A stretch of DNA of 64,000 nt from AP-15 sp963797115 (GCA_963797115.1 CAWCOH010000001.1:1240001-1304000); one strand, 5' to 3'; numbered from the stretch's first letter, positions 39,493 through 49,474 are shown. The notes: generated by a model not told the origin, from the sequence alone. A program made the numbers and translations.

Positions 39493-40555
39493 CTACTGGT
39501 GGTGTAGCACCACCCGCCCCCGCACTTTCCCGCCGCTCTTCAAGTCGCTCAGCGCCGCGCTGGCCTGGTGGGCCGGCCGCGTCTCGATCGGGATCGGCGG
39601 GACCTTGCCAGCCTGGACGAGGGCGAGGAGTTCCCGAAGATCGTCGAGGGTGCCAACGTAGGAGCCCTCGATCGTCATCATCTTGAACGGGAAGAGCACG
39701 GTCGAGATCGGGTGGGCTCCACCGTAGAGCCCGACCATAACGAGCTTGCCGCCCTTGCGTAAGATGTTGACGCCAAACCCCATCGTCTTTGGTGAGCCAA
39801 CGAAGTCGATCGCCGCAGCAGCACCGCCGCCGGTTGCTTCCATTACTTGTTTGACGGCGTCGGCGGCTGCGTTGTCGATGGTTGCGACGGCGCCCATCTG
39901 GCGGGCATGCGCACGCTTCTGCGCGTCGATGTCGGCAACGATCACCTTGCCTGCGACCGCGGCCGGCGCGATGTGCACCGCACTGCCGCCAACGCCGCCC
40001 GCACCGATGATCACCAGGTGGTCGTCGGTGCCCAAATGGCCGCGCGTCTTTTTGAGCGCCGAGAAGGCGGTGATGCCGGAGCAGGTGTAGGTCGCAGCGA
40101 GCCCCTGCGGCACGCCTTCATGCGGCAGCAGGTAGCGGGCGTGCGGCACAATAACGTGCGTGCTATAGCCGCCGGCGCGTCTCGTGCCGAGGGTACGCGG
40201 ACTGAGGCAGAGCAGTTCCTCGCCCTTCCGGCACACCGCGCATTCGCCGCAGCCGATCCACGGATAAGCCACCACCTTGTCGCCGACTTTCACACCCGAG
40301 GCCTGCGGCCCAAGCGCCACCACCTCGCCCGCTATTTCGTGCCCCATCGTGAACGGCAGGCGTACGCCGCGTGATTTCGAGCGAGATCTGCCGGCCGTCG
40401 CCCAAATCGAAGAACCCGTCCCAGATGTGCACGTCGCTGTGGCACACACCGGCCGCCTCGACGCGCAGCAACACCTCCTCGCCCGCGGGCTCGGGGTCGG
40501 GGTACTCCCGCTCTTCCAGCGGCTTTCCCCATTCGATGATCTGCATCGCACGCAT
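39493..40555 (-). pseudogene. zinc-dependent alcohol dehydrogenase (frameshifted)
   Basis: A medium-chain ADH of ~353 residues. The first frame holds 'MRAMQIIEWGKPLEEREYPD' and the catalytic Cys in 'GVCHSDVHIWDG'. After 'ISLE' one base is out near 40375, and the second frame goes on 'RGVRLPFTMGHEIAGE' (catalytic His and Glu). Next come the structural zinc cluster 'CGECAVCRKGEELLC', the Rossmann loop 'IIGAGGVGGSAVHIA' and the NAD-selecting Asp in 'VIVADIDAQKR'. It is complete apart from the shift. It oxidises an alcohol with NAD+; the substrate is unknown. Confidence 0.85.
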
Positions 40556-40686
40556 GCCGGCGCCTCCATTCCCACAAACCCAGTGATTTAAGCGTCTCCG
40601 CGGCTTTTAGCCTAACACTGGGCAGTCACCAGCCACTCCATCCGCGTTGGAGTTGCACGTCCCATGGTCTTGCACAGGGTCTTGGT

Positions 40687-41236
40687 ATGAGCATACGTGT
40701 CGCGCGTGGCGGGGCGCAATCGATGCTGCGCAGCGCGGGTCGTGGCCCGCTCGAGATAGGAGCCAGATTACTCAAGGACGAGCCTCGCATCCGAGCGGCG
40801 ACTGCTGCCGATGTCCCTGGCATCACGGAGATCGTGGACGAGGCCTATCGACACTACGTCGCTCGCATGGGCAAGCCGCCGCGGCCGATGCTCGACGACT
40901 ATGCGGTGCGCGTCTCGGAGGGCGTGGTACGGGTGCTCGAGGAGGGGGCTGCCATCGTCGGTATCATCGTGCTCGTTGCCCACGACGAGCTACCTGCTCC
41001 TCGACAATATTGCCATCTCTCCCGCTCGCCAGGGCTTAGGATTGGGCCGGCAGCTGCTCGCATTCGCGGAGGCCGAGGCATTGCGGCGCGGGGGCTATGC
41101 CGAAATCCAACTCTACACGCATCAAACGATGGTGGAAAATCAACGCCGCTACGCTTCAATCGGTTATGAAGAGACAGGACGCGGCACGGAGGCCGGCTAT
41201 GACCGCGTTTTCATGCGCAAGCAGCTTCGCCGATAA
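40687..41236 (+). pseudogene. GNAT family N-acetyltransferase (frameshifted)
   Basis: The first frame gives 'IRAATAADVPGITEIVDEAY' and 'VRVLEEGAAIVGIIVLVAHD'. One base is out near 40985, and a second frame supplies 'LLLDNIAISPARQGLGLGRQ' (acetyl-CoA loop Q/R-x-x-G-x-G/A) and 'AEIQLYTHQTMVENQRRY' to 'YDRVFMRKQL'. Together they form a standard ~165-residue GNAT. The start is uncertain. The acceptor is unknown. Confidence 0.75.
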
Positions 41237-41263
41237 CGACTTCGTCAGGCAGCTCTGAGAGGT

Positions 41264-41615
41264 ACCATGAAGACTGATTCAAGCGACCCCAACCGACATT
41301 GACGCGCTGACTACGGCCAACCACGACTACATCCATTCGGTTCAGCACGGCGATGTGCAGCGCTTCGACGAGAGCCTGGCCGAGGAGTTCCTGTGCTCGA
41401 ACCCTGACGGATCATTGGTCGATCGAGGTGCCACTTCGATCCGTGTCACGTCGTGGCTGGCGGCCGCATAATGTTCTGTATGGATATCGGCGAGTGCGCC
41501 GTGTGCCCGGCTTTGGAGACGCAGGCCTCGCTATGATTGGATGTTCCCAAATATCCAATTGTAAGTCGTGCGAACGGCCCCGGAAGAACAGGCCTTTGGA
41601 CCTATACGACGATTG
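41264..41615 (+). pseudogene. NTF2-like/DUF4440 protein relic
   Basis: An ATG after GAGAGG reaches TGA after 11 codons. In another frame the sequence reads 'IDALTTANHDYIHSVQHGDV' and 'FDESLAEEFLCSNPDGSLVD', which matches the N-terminal half of nuclear-transport-factor-2-like proteins. The rest is scrambled by further indels up to 'GRTGLWTYTT'. Not functional. Confidence 0.5.
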
Positions 41616-42127
41616 AACGTGCCGAATACAACCTGCATCGACGAGTTCGGTCTCGTTGCCAGCGGCATGAATGCTGCCCGGTACAGTTCAATTTGCCCAT
41701 AGTCCACAACTGCTCCACTCAACCGGACTGGAGCCGATTGGACGATTGCTTCACTACGGCCCTCGGTAAAAAGCGGCAGATATCGCCCGGGGAGTTGCCT
41801 GGTTATTGGAACGCCGCGGATCGGCTCCTCGGGCAATTCAAGCAGGTGGGCAAATCTCGAGCCATAAATGAGGAAAGCGGGTTCGCCCGCGACCGGGTCG
41901 TCACAGATCACGAATCGGTGGCTCCAAGCGCCGCCGATCATCTGGGAAAAATCGAACGCCGTGAGCGGTGGAAGCCCGCCAAATTCGGATGCCTTCTGGT
42001 GCCAAAACGTGATCGCCAGCTCGGTGTCGCGAAGTTCGCCGGCCAGCCCGGGTTCCGGTCTCCCAGCATCGGGCATACGATCAGGATCGGCATGGGGGTG
42101 GGCGGCAGATCGGTTGTATTCTGTCAT
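41531..42127 (-). CDS. PAS domain protein (PAS_5 type)
   Basis: A 198-residue protein resembling the alphaproteobacterial PF07310 group. The segments 'FDFSQMIGGAWSHRFVICDD', 'AFLIYGSRFAHLLELPEEP', 'GVPITRQLPGRYLPLFTEG' and 'GAVVDYGQIELYRAAFMPL' run in family order, and the single PAS fold spans about residues 55-170. No kinase or cyclase output is attached, as is normal for the family. The 3' end overlaps the NTF2-like relic on the opposite strand. Ligand and role are unknown. Confidence 0.75.
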   Translation of the reverse strand: MTEYNRSAAHPHADPDRMPDAGRPEPGLAGELRDTELAITFWHQKASEFGGLPPLTAFDFSQMIGGAWSHRFVICDDPVAGEPAFLIYGSRFAHLLELPEEPIRGVPITRQLPGRYLPLFTEGRSEAIVQSAPVRLSGAVVDYGQIELYRAAFMPLATRPNSSMQVVFGTFNRRIGPKACSSGAVRTTYNWIFGNIQS

Positions 42128-42214
42128 GGACCGAACCCAGACGAGGTTACTACGGGTTCACAGCAAACCGTATCGCTATGAATTTTCCTTCAACGAACGG
42201 TAGGTTGCCTCTTC

Positions 42215-42440
42215 GCCATGCGGACGTCGACGGCCTGGGTGGCATTGACAGGCCATCATCGGGTGAGCCCCGGTGACACGGAACCGGGCGATCGCCGTGC
42301 ACCGCTTGCATCCGGTGATCGATCGGACCTTCCCGTTCGTAGAGACCAAGGCGGCGTACCGCCATTCTGGGGAGAGGTCATTTCGCCAAGGTCGACATAG
42401 CGCAGGACTGAAGCTGGTAATCTCGGTGGCCACGTTTCGG
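42215..42440 (+). pseudogene. quinone oxidoreductase-like ADH relic with large internal deletion
   Basis: The start 'TAWVALTGHHRVSPGDT' and the end 'AIAVHRLHPVIDRTFPF' match two parts of the ADH relic near 45 kb at high DNA similarity. The ~400 bases that lie between them there are missing here. The deletion removes the whole nucleotide-binding domain. Confidence 0.6.
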
Positions 42441-42465
42441 TTGTGTGTAATCGGGGCCGCGTGTC

Positions 42466-43069
42466 ATGGAAGATTCCAAGTATTCTGAGGATGTCGATCC
42501 AGAGTCCGGGTGCAGGCTGCCGCTGCCAGTTCGCGACCAACTGGATGGTGCAGGGAAGCGGATCTATGACAGCCTCGCCGACCCCGACGGCGGCCGATCA
42601 GGGGTCTGCGGGCCCCGGTGGCATCCTGCTGCACAGCCCCGAACTCTCGCGACATACCCGGCTGCTCAACCTCTATCTGCGACACGAGGCGGGGCTTGGA
42701 GGACGCGTTCGCGAACTGGCCATTCTCACCACCGCGCGTGAGCTCGACAGCCAGTTCGAATGGGCGGCGCACGAACCGGAGGCACTCAGCGAGGGCATTT
42801 CGCCAGAGATCATCGAGGTTATCAAGCATCGCAGAGACACGAACGGCCTGGACGAGGCCGACGCGATCGTCATCGACCTCGACCGCGAGATTTTCGGTGC
42901 GAGGAAGGTGGCCTCGGCGACCTTCGCTCGGGCATTACCGCAGTTCGGCCGCCGCGCCTTGGTCGATCTCGTCGCCCTAATGGGCAACTACGCCGGCACG
43001 GCAGCACTTCTCACCGCCTTCGACATGCAGCTCGATCCGGGTGAGGAGCCGCCCCTGCCAACACTATGA
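42466..43069 (+). pseudogene. carboxymuconolactone decarboxylase family protein (frameshifted)
   Basis: The first frame gives 'RLPLPVRDQLDGAGKRIYDS' and 'LADPDGG'. The reading then shifts near 42598 to 'GPGGILLHSPELSRHTRLLN', 'VRELAILTTARELDSQFEWA' and 'AHEPEALSEGISPEIIEVIK'. The second part holds the CMD core, in which some members have a CxxC; here E and W occupy the region and no CxxC is present. The total is ~200 residues. Role unknown. Confidence 0.75.
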
Positions 43070-43096
43070 GCCCGCCCGCTGCGCCCCGCACGGATC

Positions 43097-43465
43097 TCAC
43101 TCGCTGGGTAGTTCTCGAAGGATCGCACGCTTTTGGCGTACTCCTCTTTTATCGGGTTTGAACTCCCAGCCCGCCAGTTCGTAGCGCCTGCGCTTTACCT
43201 GCCTGCGGCGGGCGGCGCGGCCGATCACCCGAGTATCAGGTTCCATCCGGGGTGTCTTTGCCGAGCCCTCGAGCAAGCGCTGACGTTGCGCCGCCTCGTC
43301 CGTTCCCAAGTAGGTGTAGCCGGACTTGTGGCTTATCGGAGCGATCATACTGGCGCGGCGCTCAATTTCTGCAGCTGCTTCCTTTTTGCCGCATTCGAGG
43401 CAGCAGTCGAAACCAAGCCTTGCCCGGGCTTCGGAAAACTCGTTTCCGCACCGACAATACGGCAT
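43097..43465 (-). CDS. small zinc-ribbon protein, phage-type
   Basis: A 122-residue protein beginning 'MPYCRCGNEFSEARARLGFD' with Cys pairs CxC and CCLEC, a four-Cys zinc site. 'SHKSGYTYLGTDEAAQ' follows and recalls the H-K-S-x-Y motif of small phage proteins with a DksA-like finger. The tail is basic. The ATG shares its A with the TAA of the upstream gene, so the two are co-translated. Function unknown. Confidence 0.65.
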   Translation of the reverse strand: MPYCRCGNEFSEARARLGFDCCLECGKKEAAAEIERRASMIAPISHKSGYTYLGTDEAAQRQRLLEGSAKTPRMEPDTRVIGRAARRRQVKRRRYELAGWEFKPDKRGVRQKRAILRELPSE

Positions 43466-43923
43466 TAGGGTCCTCCCTCGACTTCGGTCCGATCCAGCAG
43501 ATAAGCAGCGCGAGCGTGACCTGGGCGGCTCATGATCCGCTCTATTTCGTCGACAGTAACTGCATAGAGTTCTGCGACTTCCGCCCGCGTCATCCCGTAG
43601 CTCGTCAAGGCGCGGACGCGACCGTGCTGGGAAGCGGGTATCTCGAGGGTCTCACGCCTGATCGCTGCCTTGCGCCGCGCCTGCTTCTGATCGGCTGGTG
43701 CTTCGACCTTCGCTGCACTCATCGGCATCTGCGGCGGGATCGCGAAGATACGTGGCTGGCGCCGAGGTCGGTCCGCTGACGGTGTGGAATTCGAGACGGA
43801 CGTCGGCATATCTGCACTCTTCGGTTGCTGACGCGGTTTGAACAGGTCTTCAGCGACTTGGCGCGCTCTGTTGATCCTTTCGCGATCATTACGAGCGTTC
43901 GCAGTCTGCCATTCGGATAGCAA
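43465..43923 (-). CDS. hypothetical protein with C-terminal helix-turn-helix-like region
   Basis: A TTG start after GGAGTAG. Residues 1-90 are polar and low complexity. Residues 95-140, 'ASQHGRVRALTSYGMTRAEV' then 'AELYAVTVDEIERIM', look like a DNA-binding HTH of the kind found in small alphaproteobacterial phage or plasmid genes. It is coupled to the zinc-ribbon gene by an overlapping TAATG. The pair may regulate or belong to a defective prophage. Confidence 0.6.
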   Translation of the reverse strand: MLSEWQTANARNDRERINRARQVAEDLFKPRQQPKSADMPTSVSNSTPSADRPRRQPRIFAIPPQMPMSAAKVEAPADQKQARRKAAIRRETLEIPASQHGRVRALTSYGMTRAEVAELYAVTVDEIERIMSRPGHARAAYLLDRTEVEGGP

Positions 43924-44378
43924 GAACTACTCCAAAAAAAAATCGTTAATACGAAACTGAATATGAGAATTGGTCAGGAAATGCGCAAGGGCGTGTAGAA
44001 CTCGCTCCTTTGGGAACGGTTCAGGGCCGAGCGGATCATCGAAGTGGAAGGCGGCGGAATTTGTGAAGCAGTCGTCGGGGACGTGTCGGTGCCGACGACG
44101 TTGCGCCTATGGTCGATGGCTGCATCGCAGCATTTGGCCGGACTGGGGGTGAAGGCTCGTGAGGGGTCGGCGAAGGCGTCGATTAGGCTAAGTGCTTGAG
44201 ATTGGCTGACGGTGAAGGTGTGAAGGCAAAGACGTAAACCTCCCTTATGTAGAAGGGCTGAAAGACATACGGCCTATATAATTAGTTTGGATGAAGTCCT
44301 TCACACCTTCACATCTAGCCAATTCCAAAGGGTTATGAGCAAAGAGGCCTTCACCTTGGCTTCACCAGCCCTCACCAC
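43924..44378. other. gene-free stretch with a 27-base inverted repeat
   Basis: Upstream of the HTH gene. Arms at 44200-44226 and 44298-44324 match at about 23 of 27 positions, including an exact 15-base core (gtgaaggtgtgaagg against ccttcacaccttcac). The 71-base spacer is AT-rich. Further ccttcacc copies follow near 44350. A short frame 'LLWERFRAERIIEVEGG' near 44010 is suggestive but has no start. Confidence 0.5.
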
Positions 44379-44690
44379 GTGTTGCACAATAATGTCGGGA
44401 TCGTCTACGTCGGCGGTCCGGTCACGACCACTGAGAGCTGGGACCGGGTTAACGACGTTAACCTGAAGAGCATGTTCCTGACCTGCGAGCAGGTGCTCGC
44501 GCATATGGAGCGGCAGGGCAAGGGAGCGATCGTCAACATCGCCTCCGTCTCTCCGTATCGGATGTCCGCTGGCTTGGCGTACCCTACATCTCCCACGCGG
44601 CGACCAAGGTCGCAAGGTCACTCAGTTCACCCGGGTCATCGCTCTGCAATACGCCCGGTCAGAGGTGGCGGTCGCGGTCCGACGAAAATC
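44379..44690 (+). pseudogene. SDR oxidoreductase fragment
   Basis: Begins mid-protein at 'LHNNVGIVYVGGPVTTTESW' (the NNAG strand) and runs through 'DVNLKSMFLTCEQVLAHMER' and 'GKGAIVNIASVSPYRMSAG'. It breaks near 44585, where the active-site Tyr-Lys region is only recoverable in another frame ('HAATK'). The cofactor-binding N-terminus and the C-terminus are gone. It is joined directly to the ADH relic. Confidence 0.65.
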
Positions 44691-45536
44691 CGGGTGATAC
44701 CGCTCTCCGACGGTGCGGGCGAGGTTGCAGCTATTGGCGGCTGAGTCACACGGGTCAAACTCGGCGACCGAATTGCCGGTTACGTCCATCCACGGTGGTT
44801 CGGCAGGCCGATCAACCCCGATGATCTGACTGCCCGGCTTGGTGCCAATCTCGACGGGATGTTGGTGGAGTACGCAGTGTTGAGCGAGAAAGCGCTCGTC
44901 CACCCGCCGAGCCGCCTCTCCTTTGAGGAAGCCGCGACCTTACCATGTGCCGCGGCGACGGCGTGGGTCGCATTGACCGGCCATCGTCGGGTGACTGCAG
45001 GCAACACAGTCTTGACGCAGGGTTCGGGCGGCGTCTCGGTCTTTGCGCTGCAATTCGCCAGAGTGCTGGGCGCTCGGGTGATTGCGACAACCTCGACCGC
45101 AGAAAAGGCCGAGCGCCTCAGGGAGCTGGGGGCCTCGGAGGTGATCAACTACACCGAGACGCCGGATTGGGACGAGAAGGCACGCGAACTGACCGATGGC
45201 CGTGGCGTCGATTGCGTCGTCGAGTTCGGTGGGCCGGGCACAATCGCGATGTCATTGAAGGCCTTGGCCGTGGGTGGAACATATCAGCCTGATTGGCGGG
45301 AGCTTGTCGCCGTCGGGGACCGGGCTCGATCCTTTATTGCTGACCGGCCGCGGCATTACGCTCGGCTCGATCAGCGTCGGGAGCCGCATCGATTTTGAGG
45401 CGATAAACAGGGCGATCGCCATGCACCGCTTGCACCAGGTAATCGATCGGACATTCCCGTTCGCCGAGGCCAAGGACGCCTATCGGCATTTTGAAGCCGC
45501 GGGCATTTCGGGAAGGTCGTCATCACTCACGGATGA
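44685..45536 (+). pseudogene. NAD(P)-dependent alcohol dehydrogenase/quinone oxidoreductase (stop and frameshifts)
   Basis: Starts inside the family at 'RVIPLSDGAGEVAAIGG' and meets a TGA where Gly is expected. It continues 'VKLGDRIAGYVHPRWFG', 'FEEAATLPCAAATAWVALTG', 'VLTQGSGGVSVFALQFA', 'NYTETPDWDEKARELTDGRG' and 'VEFGGPGTIAMSLKALAVGG'. It then shifts frame near 45275 ('HISLIGGSLSPSGTGLDPLL') and again near the end ('HFGKVVITHG'). The first ~60 residues are missing. A related copy with an internal deletion sits at 42.2 kb. Confidence 0.75.
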
Positions 45537-45623
45537 AAGGGTTGCGGAGTGTTCGCTTTCGCGGTCCGCGTCGCTCGCGTCGCATTCCCCTGGCGTCGGT
45601 GGTCTCGCCGCCGGCGTTAAGTG

Positions 45624-45914
45624 CTAGTCGGCGGAAGCGATCTCCTCGACCTTGATGAGGTCAGCGTTTCGCGGACAGCAATCCCGCAGGCGGGCGGCGT
45701 GGACTTCTGCAGCCTCGCGCCCAAGCAGGGTGAGAGCGCGACGCCCATCCGTCGTCCAGGCGCCGTTATAGTAACCGACGACTGTTTGAGTTTCGCGGTC
45801 GCGGAGCGTGACGTGGTACGTGGCCACAGCGGCATGCCCCCCCGATTGAGGCGCGGTCTCGATCCGGCGGATTGATCCATGCCGCTGTAGTTGTGAGCTT
45901 TTCTGGTCATCCAT
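45624..45914 (-). CDS. hypothetical protein, 96 aa
   Basis: ATG preceded by GGAGCGG. The protein begins 'MDDQKSSQLQRHGSIRRIET' and continues 'VATYHVTLRDRETQTVVGYY' and 'NGAWTTDGRRALTLLGREAA'. It looks like a small beta-sandwich followed by a helix. No family recognised; longer in-frame readings upstream are Pro/Arg-rich and unlikely. Confidence 0.5.
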   Translation of the reverse strand: MDDQKSSQLQRHGSIRRIETAPQSGGHAAVATYHVTLRDRETQTVVGYYNGAWTTDGRRALTLLGREAAEVHAARLRDCCPRNADLIKVEEIASAD

Positions 45915-46745
45915 TTCGGCCGCTCCGAAGCGCCAACAAGCAACGGTTGAACAGTCTTTACGAACGGGCGTTCGGCGTATGCTTAGGAGGCCACACAAAT
46001 GCCACGAGCGGGTCAGGATCTCGTCAAGCAAGAGGCAGGATGGCGAGACCCTCTCTCTTAACGGCTGATGGCGGGGATCAGGCCGGTGAGCGTGCGAATG
46101 GCCCGAACTTGGCGAGAATGCGCTGTAAAGGGCTGGATGCGCGTCGACAACAGGTAAGCCGACTGGTGGCGATGGCAACGGCGGGGTTATCCGCGCTGAT
46201 CGTCGCGGTGGCTTGATCCTCTCGGGCTAGGCGAGGGTACCAGCGAGCGACCGTTGCAGCCGCTCCCAAGGCGCTCCCTTAGCTTGCGGCGGAGATAACG
46301 GCGGAGAGTTCCGGCCAACCAGAAGATAGAATGGGGCTGAGGCCGAGGACAGCCACGATGATCCACCGAACCAAGGTCGGAAGACCGTCCATGCCGTAGT
46401 GTCCGGCTGCACGAACCGAGGCTATCTTGCGCTCGCGATAGAAAACCAGATGTGAGCATCCAGTGGCAAACCTCGCGCCGACCTCGCGGTTACCGCGCGT
46501 TCACGCTCACGGAGCCGCTACGCTGGCCGGCTCTGGTGCGCCGGTTCCCTCCCAGGCTGAGGTGCTACCTCAGGGAGCGGCCACAGCACGCGATGGAGCA
46601 CCCGGGCGATCGGTCTGACCATAAGCAAAGCGAGCCCCGAACCAAGCCCGACGGCGGCCGTTATGATCCACAAGCCCAAGTTGGCAGATTATCCATGGTG
46701 CGATGTCCCCGGGTAGATTGGCGGGGCGTGTTGCGGTGAGACTCG
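45915..46745. other. gene-poor stretch with two tiny membrane-peptide frames
   Basis: Two minus-strand frames encode short hydrophobic peptides: 46279-46392 ('LVRWIIVAVLGLSPILSSG', 37 codons) and 46518-46679 ('LWIITAAVGLGSGLALLMV', 53 codons from TTG). A plus-strand frame ending at 46215 finishes with 'LVAMATAGLSALIVAVA'. None has a good ribosome site, so all are doubtful. No His-Xaa-Ser repeats are present here although this is directly downstream of hxsC. Confidence 0.35.
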
Positions 46746-48017
46746 TTAATGAGTTGTCGACCGACGCTTAGACCTATTCGCCTGCGCTGAGCGATCGGCA
46801 GCACGGAGATCGGCGAATTGCATGGCGTCGGACGCCGGTATCGGTGTAATACCACGGCTTATCCGTGGGCGACCCGTTGAGAAAAACCCGGCGCAATGCG
46901 GTCGTGCAGCGCAGCCGTCGCATTCCGGCAAGAAGCCGTTCTTCCAGTCCGAAATTGACCGCACTGCGACATCCCAGACCGAGCGGTCCAAGAGGCACAG
47001 CGGTAGGTTATAGATCGAAACGTTGACGCCGACAGTCCGCAACACATCCACGCCGGAGGCGAGATCGGCCCGATAATCGAGGGGGTCAATCCACAGTAAG
47101 TCTTGATTGGCTAAAGCGAAGCCCGTGTTTTCCAGTCCCATCAACGCGACATGGTCGACGAACGGTAGGTTGCGCGCCAGCCAAGTGCAGGTCTCTCGCA
47201 ATCTCGGCGCGGTCACGGCATGAAGTACGACGCGCACTTCGACGCGCTGGCCCTTATCCTTCAGGCGCAGGATACCGAAGACCGTTTCGTCGAGGGCGCC
47301 GCGCGCCTGAACCACATAATCGTGCACGGCGTCGACCGCGCTGTAGATCGGAATCCCTGCCATGAGCCGCTTGTGCCCGACCGCGGCCCACGCTGAGGCA
47401 ACTTCATCGGCCGCGAAGGCCCGACCGTTGGTCAAGACATGAACAGCGGTCTCTGGCAGTCGCTCCCGCGCCGCCGCAAGCACGGCGACGAAGCGCTTCC
47501 ACTCCAATAGGGGTTCGCCGCCGGTAAAGCCAATCGTCTCCGTTGCCGGGTCGATCAGTCCGATGCAGTCCGCGATTTCGTCGAGTATCCAGCCATCGTC
47601 GATGTTCCGGGGAGGCTGCGAGCACATCAGGCAATAATGATTGCAGCGCTCTGTCACCAGGAACGCATTGTGCTTCGAGGCCTGACGAAATAGCACGCGT
47701 AGTCGACGCGAGCCGGGGTCGAGTCCGATGAGATCGCCATCGCCAAGATGTCCGAAGGACGGTCCTAGTCGCACGATGGTATTGAAATCCTTATCTTCGC
47801 CGGATGAAGCCAGCTTTTCCGAGATGATGGCTGTCTTGAAGCCGCGCGCTCTTGCTACTGCCAGATCCTCTTGATCGTGCACGAGGGCGCCATCTCGCTC
47901 ATCGAGCGTCGAAGCAGGAACCCACCGGGGCGCGCGCAGACGCAGCAGCATTCGACGGCTTGACCGCTGGGCGCCAGTGACCGTGATCGCCGATCCTGTC
48001 AGCGCTAGTGGCATCAT
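46746..48017 (-). CDS. hxsC: His-Xaa-Ser system radical SAM maturase HxsC
   Basis: A 423-residue radical SAM enzyme. The 4Fe-4S motif CxxxCxxC is in 'ERCNHYCLMCSQPPRNIDDG' (~118), the signature phrase of HxsC. 'ETIGFTGGEPLLEW' supplies the SAM-binding GGE, and a C-terminal Cys set 'CDGCAARPHCAGFFS' suggests an auxiliary cluster. The ATG overlaps the hxsB stop as ATGA, so the two are co-translated. In characterised genome contexts HxsB and HxsC are believed to modify a His-Xaa-Ser-rich peptide, HxsA; the chemistry is not known from this sequence. Confidence 0.85.
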   Translation of the reverse strand: MMPLALTGSAITVTGAQRSSRRMLLRLRAPRWVPASTLDERDGALVHDQEDLAVARARGFKTAIISEKLASSGEDKDFNTIVRLGPSFGHLGDGDLIGLDPGSRRLRVLFRQASKHNAFLVTERCNHYCLMCSQPPRNIDDGWILDEIADCIGLIDPATETIGFTGGEPLLEWKRFVAVLAAARERLPETAVHVLTNGRAFAADEVASAWAAVGHKRLMAGIPIYSAVDAVHDYVVQARGALDETVFGILRLKDKGQRVEVRVVLHAVTAPRLRETCTWLARNLPFVDHVALMGLENTGFALANQDLLWIDPLDYRADLASGVDVLRTVGVNVSIYNLPLCLLDRSVWDVAVRSISDWKNGFLPECDGCAARPHCAGFFSTGRPRISRGITPIPASDAMQFADLRAADRSAQANRSKRRSTTH

Positions 48018-49474
48018 GCGCTTGCCCACCGACGAAGCACCGCCGCCTCTTCGCCGCCTCCGTCGAGGATTTCGAAAAGTAGCTGCAACACGCCTTTTTG
48101 ACGCCTGCAGAACTCAGACAAGGGCTTGATGCCGAGCGCGTCCCCCTGCGTCGCGTGATGAAATACCGGATCAGCACCGCAGTGGGGTTCATAGGCGCAC
48201 GAGCTACATTGCGGCGCACATTGGGTCAAGGTGTCCCCTGTCAGGTTGACGAGCTTGTCGGATAACACTAGGGAGCGGTAATCATCTGTATCCAAGTCGC
48301 CGAGCTCGAAAGTGCGATCGCCCATTTCAGCGAGCATCCGCCCCTCATCCGAAGCAAAGACCTTACCGTCGTAGTTGTACACGAGCGCTCCGAGACCGAT
48401 GCCCGCCGGGCTGCGCAGGTCGACATAACCCATCGGCTGATCCGACAGCATCCGCTTAAGCAGCAAGGTCGCGTAGAATTCGGGAAAATGATGGCCGCGC
48501 CTGTTCACCTCGATGATGTAGCGCAACCCTCGCTCATAGAACGTCAACCACTCGCATCCGCCATAGCGAGCGAACTGCTTCGTTTTGATCGCGAAGCCGT
48601 ACGGCGATAGCGCCCGTAGAAAAATTCCGCCGAGATTTAGCCGCAGATATTCGTCCACGATCTCTTCGACCCGATCAAGGCTCGCCAAGGTCGTAGTCAT
48701 TAGCCCGCTCACGCTGGACGGACCTAGGACCGCCTGCGCGCGCCGAATACCGGCGACTGCAAGCGTGTGGCTGTTGCCGCCCGGCCGTGGACGGTTCCGG
48801 TTATGCAAATCAGCCGGACCGTCTGGTGATGTCGACAACAGGATGGCATTATCCCGGCAGAAGGCGAGCACCTCGTCAGTCAGCAATGCGAGGTTCGAGG
48901 CGATAACGAATTCGACGGTCTTATTGCGTGACGGCGCGCGCTCTTGCGTCGCAATGACGATTTTTCGCACCAGCCCGAAATTGAGAAGCGGCTCACCCCC
49001 TTGAAACTCGATCTTGATCCGCTGAGCTGGTGCCGACAGCGCAACATCGACCGCACGCAGGGCGATCTCCTCGCTCATATCGAAGCGGTCCCGATCGACG
49101 CTCCGCCGCGACACCTGGCAATACGGGCAGGAATGCTCGCATCGCAATGTCACGACAAACAGATGCAGCGCCGTCGGTTCTCGCAGGAAGGCCATACGGC
49201 TGCGCAGCCGCAGCGCCAGAAGTTGCACTTGAGAACGCTGGCCTTTGCGGGCTACCAGCAGCTTCTCGAAAGCACGTTCGTAAAGCCCATCGCCCGGCCG
49301 AATCGCCAAAGAGACAACGCGCTCTAGCTCCTCGGCGGTCAAAGGCATTAGGTCGCCGCCGAGATTCGCCACCAGAAACCGGTCGGACCCGAGCCGCTCA
49401 AACCGAAGTGGTAGAAGCTGGAGAAGCGTAGCGGCGTCTAGAGCAAAGGCCGCGGGTGCTTGGAAGCCCGCCAT
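48014..49474 (-). CDS. hxsB: His-Xaa-Ser system radical SAM maturase HxsB
   Basis: A 486-residue radical SAM/SPASM protein. The cluster motif is 'LRCEHSCPYCQVSR' (~113), 'IKIEFQGGEPLLNF' carries the GGE, and the SPASM cysteines are in 'CAPQCSSCAYEPHCG' and 'EFCRRQKG'. The start chosen lies four bases after the hxsD stop; an upstream in-frame ATG would overlap hxsD. Intact, like hxsC, whereas hxsD is doubtful. It acts in the cytoplasm on a peptide substrate. Confidence 0.85.
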   Translation of the reverse strand: MAGFQAPAAFALDAATLLQLLPLRFERLGSDRFLVANLGGDLMPLTAEELERVVSLAIRPGDGLYERAFEKLLVARKGQRSQVQLLALRLRSRMAFLREPTALHLFVVTLRCEHSCPYCQVSRRSVDRDRFDMSEEIALRAVDVALSAPAQRIKIEFQGGEPLLNFGLVRKIVIATQERAPSRNKTVEFVIASNLALLTDEVLAFCRDNAILLSTSPDGPADLHNRNRPRPGGNSHTLAVAGIRRAQAVLGPSSVSGLMTTTLASLDRVEEIVDEYLRLNLGGIFLRALSPYGFAIKTKQFARYGGCEWLTFYERGLRYIIEVNRRGHHFPEFYATLLLKRMLSDQPMGYVDLRSPAGIGLGALVYNYDGKVFASDEGRMLAEMGDRTFELGDLDTDDYRSLVLSDKLVNLTGDTLTQCAPQCSSCAYEPHCGADPVFHHATQGDALGIKPLSEFCRRQKGVLQLLFEILDGGGEEAAVLRRWASA

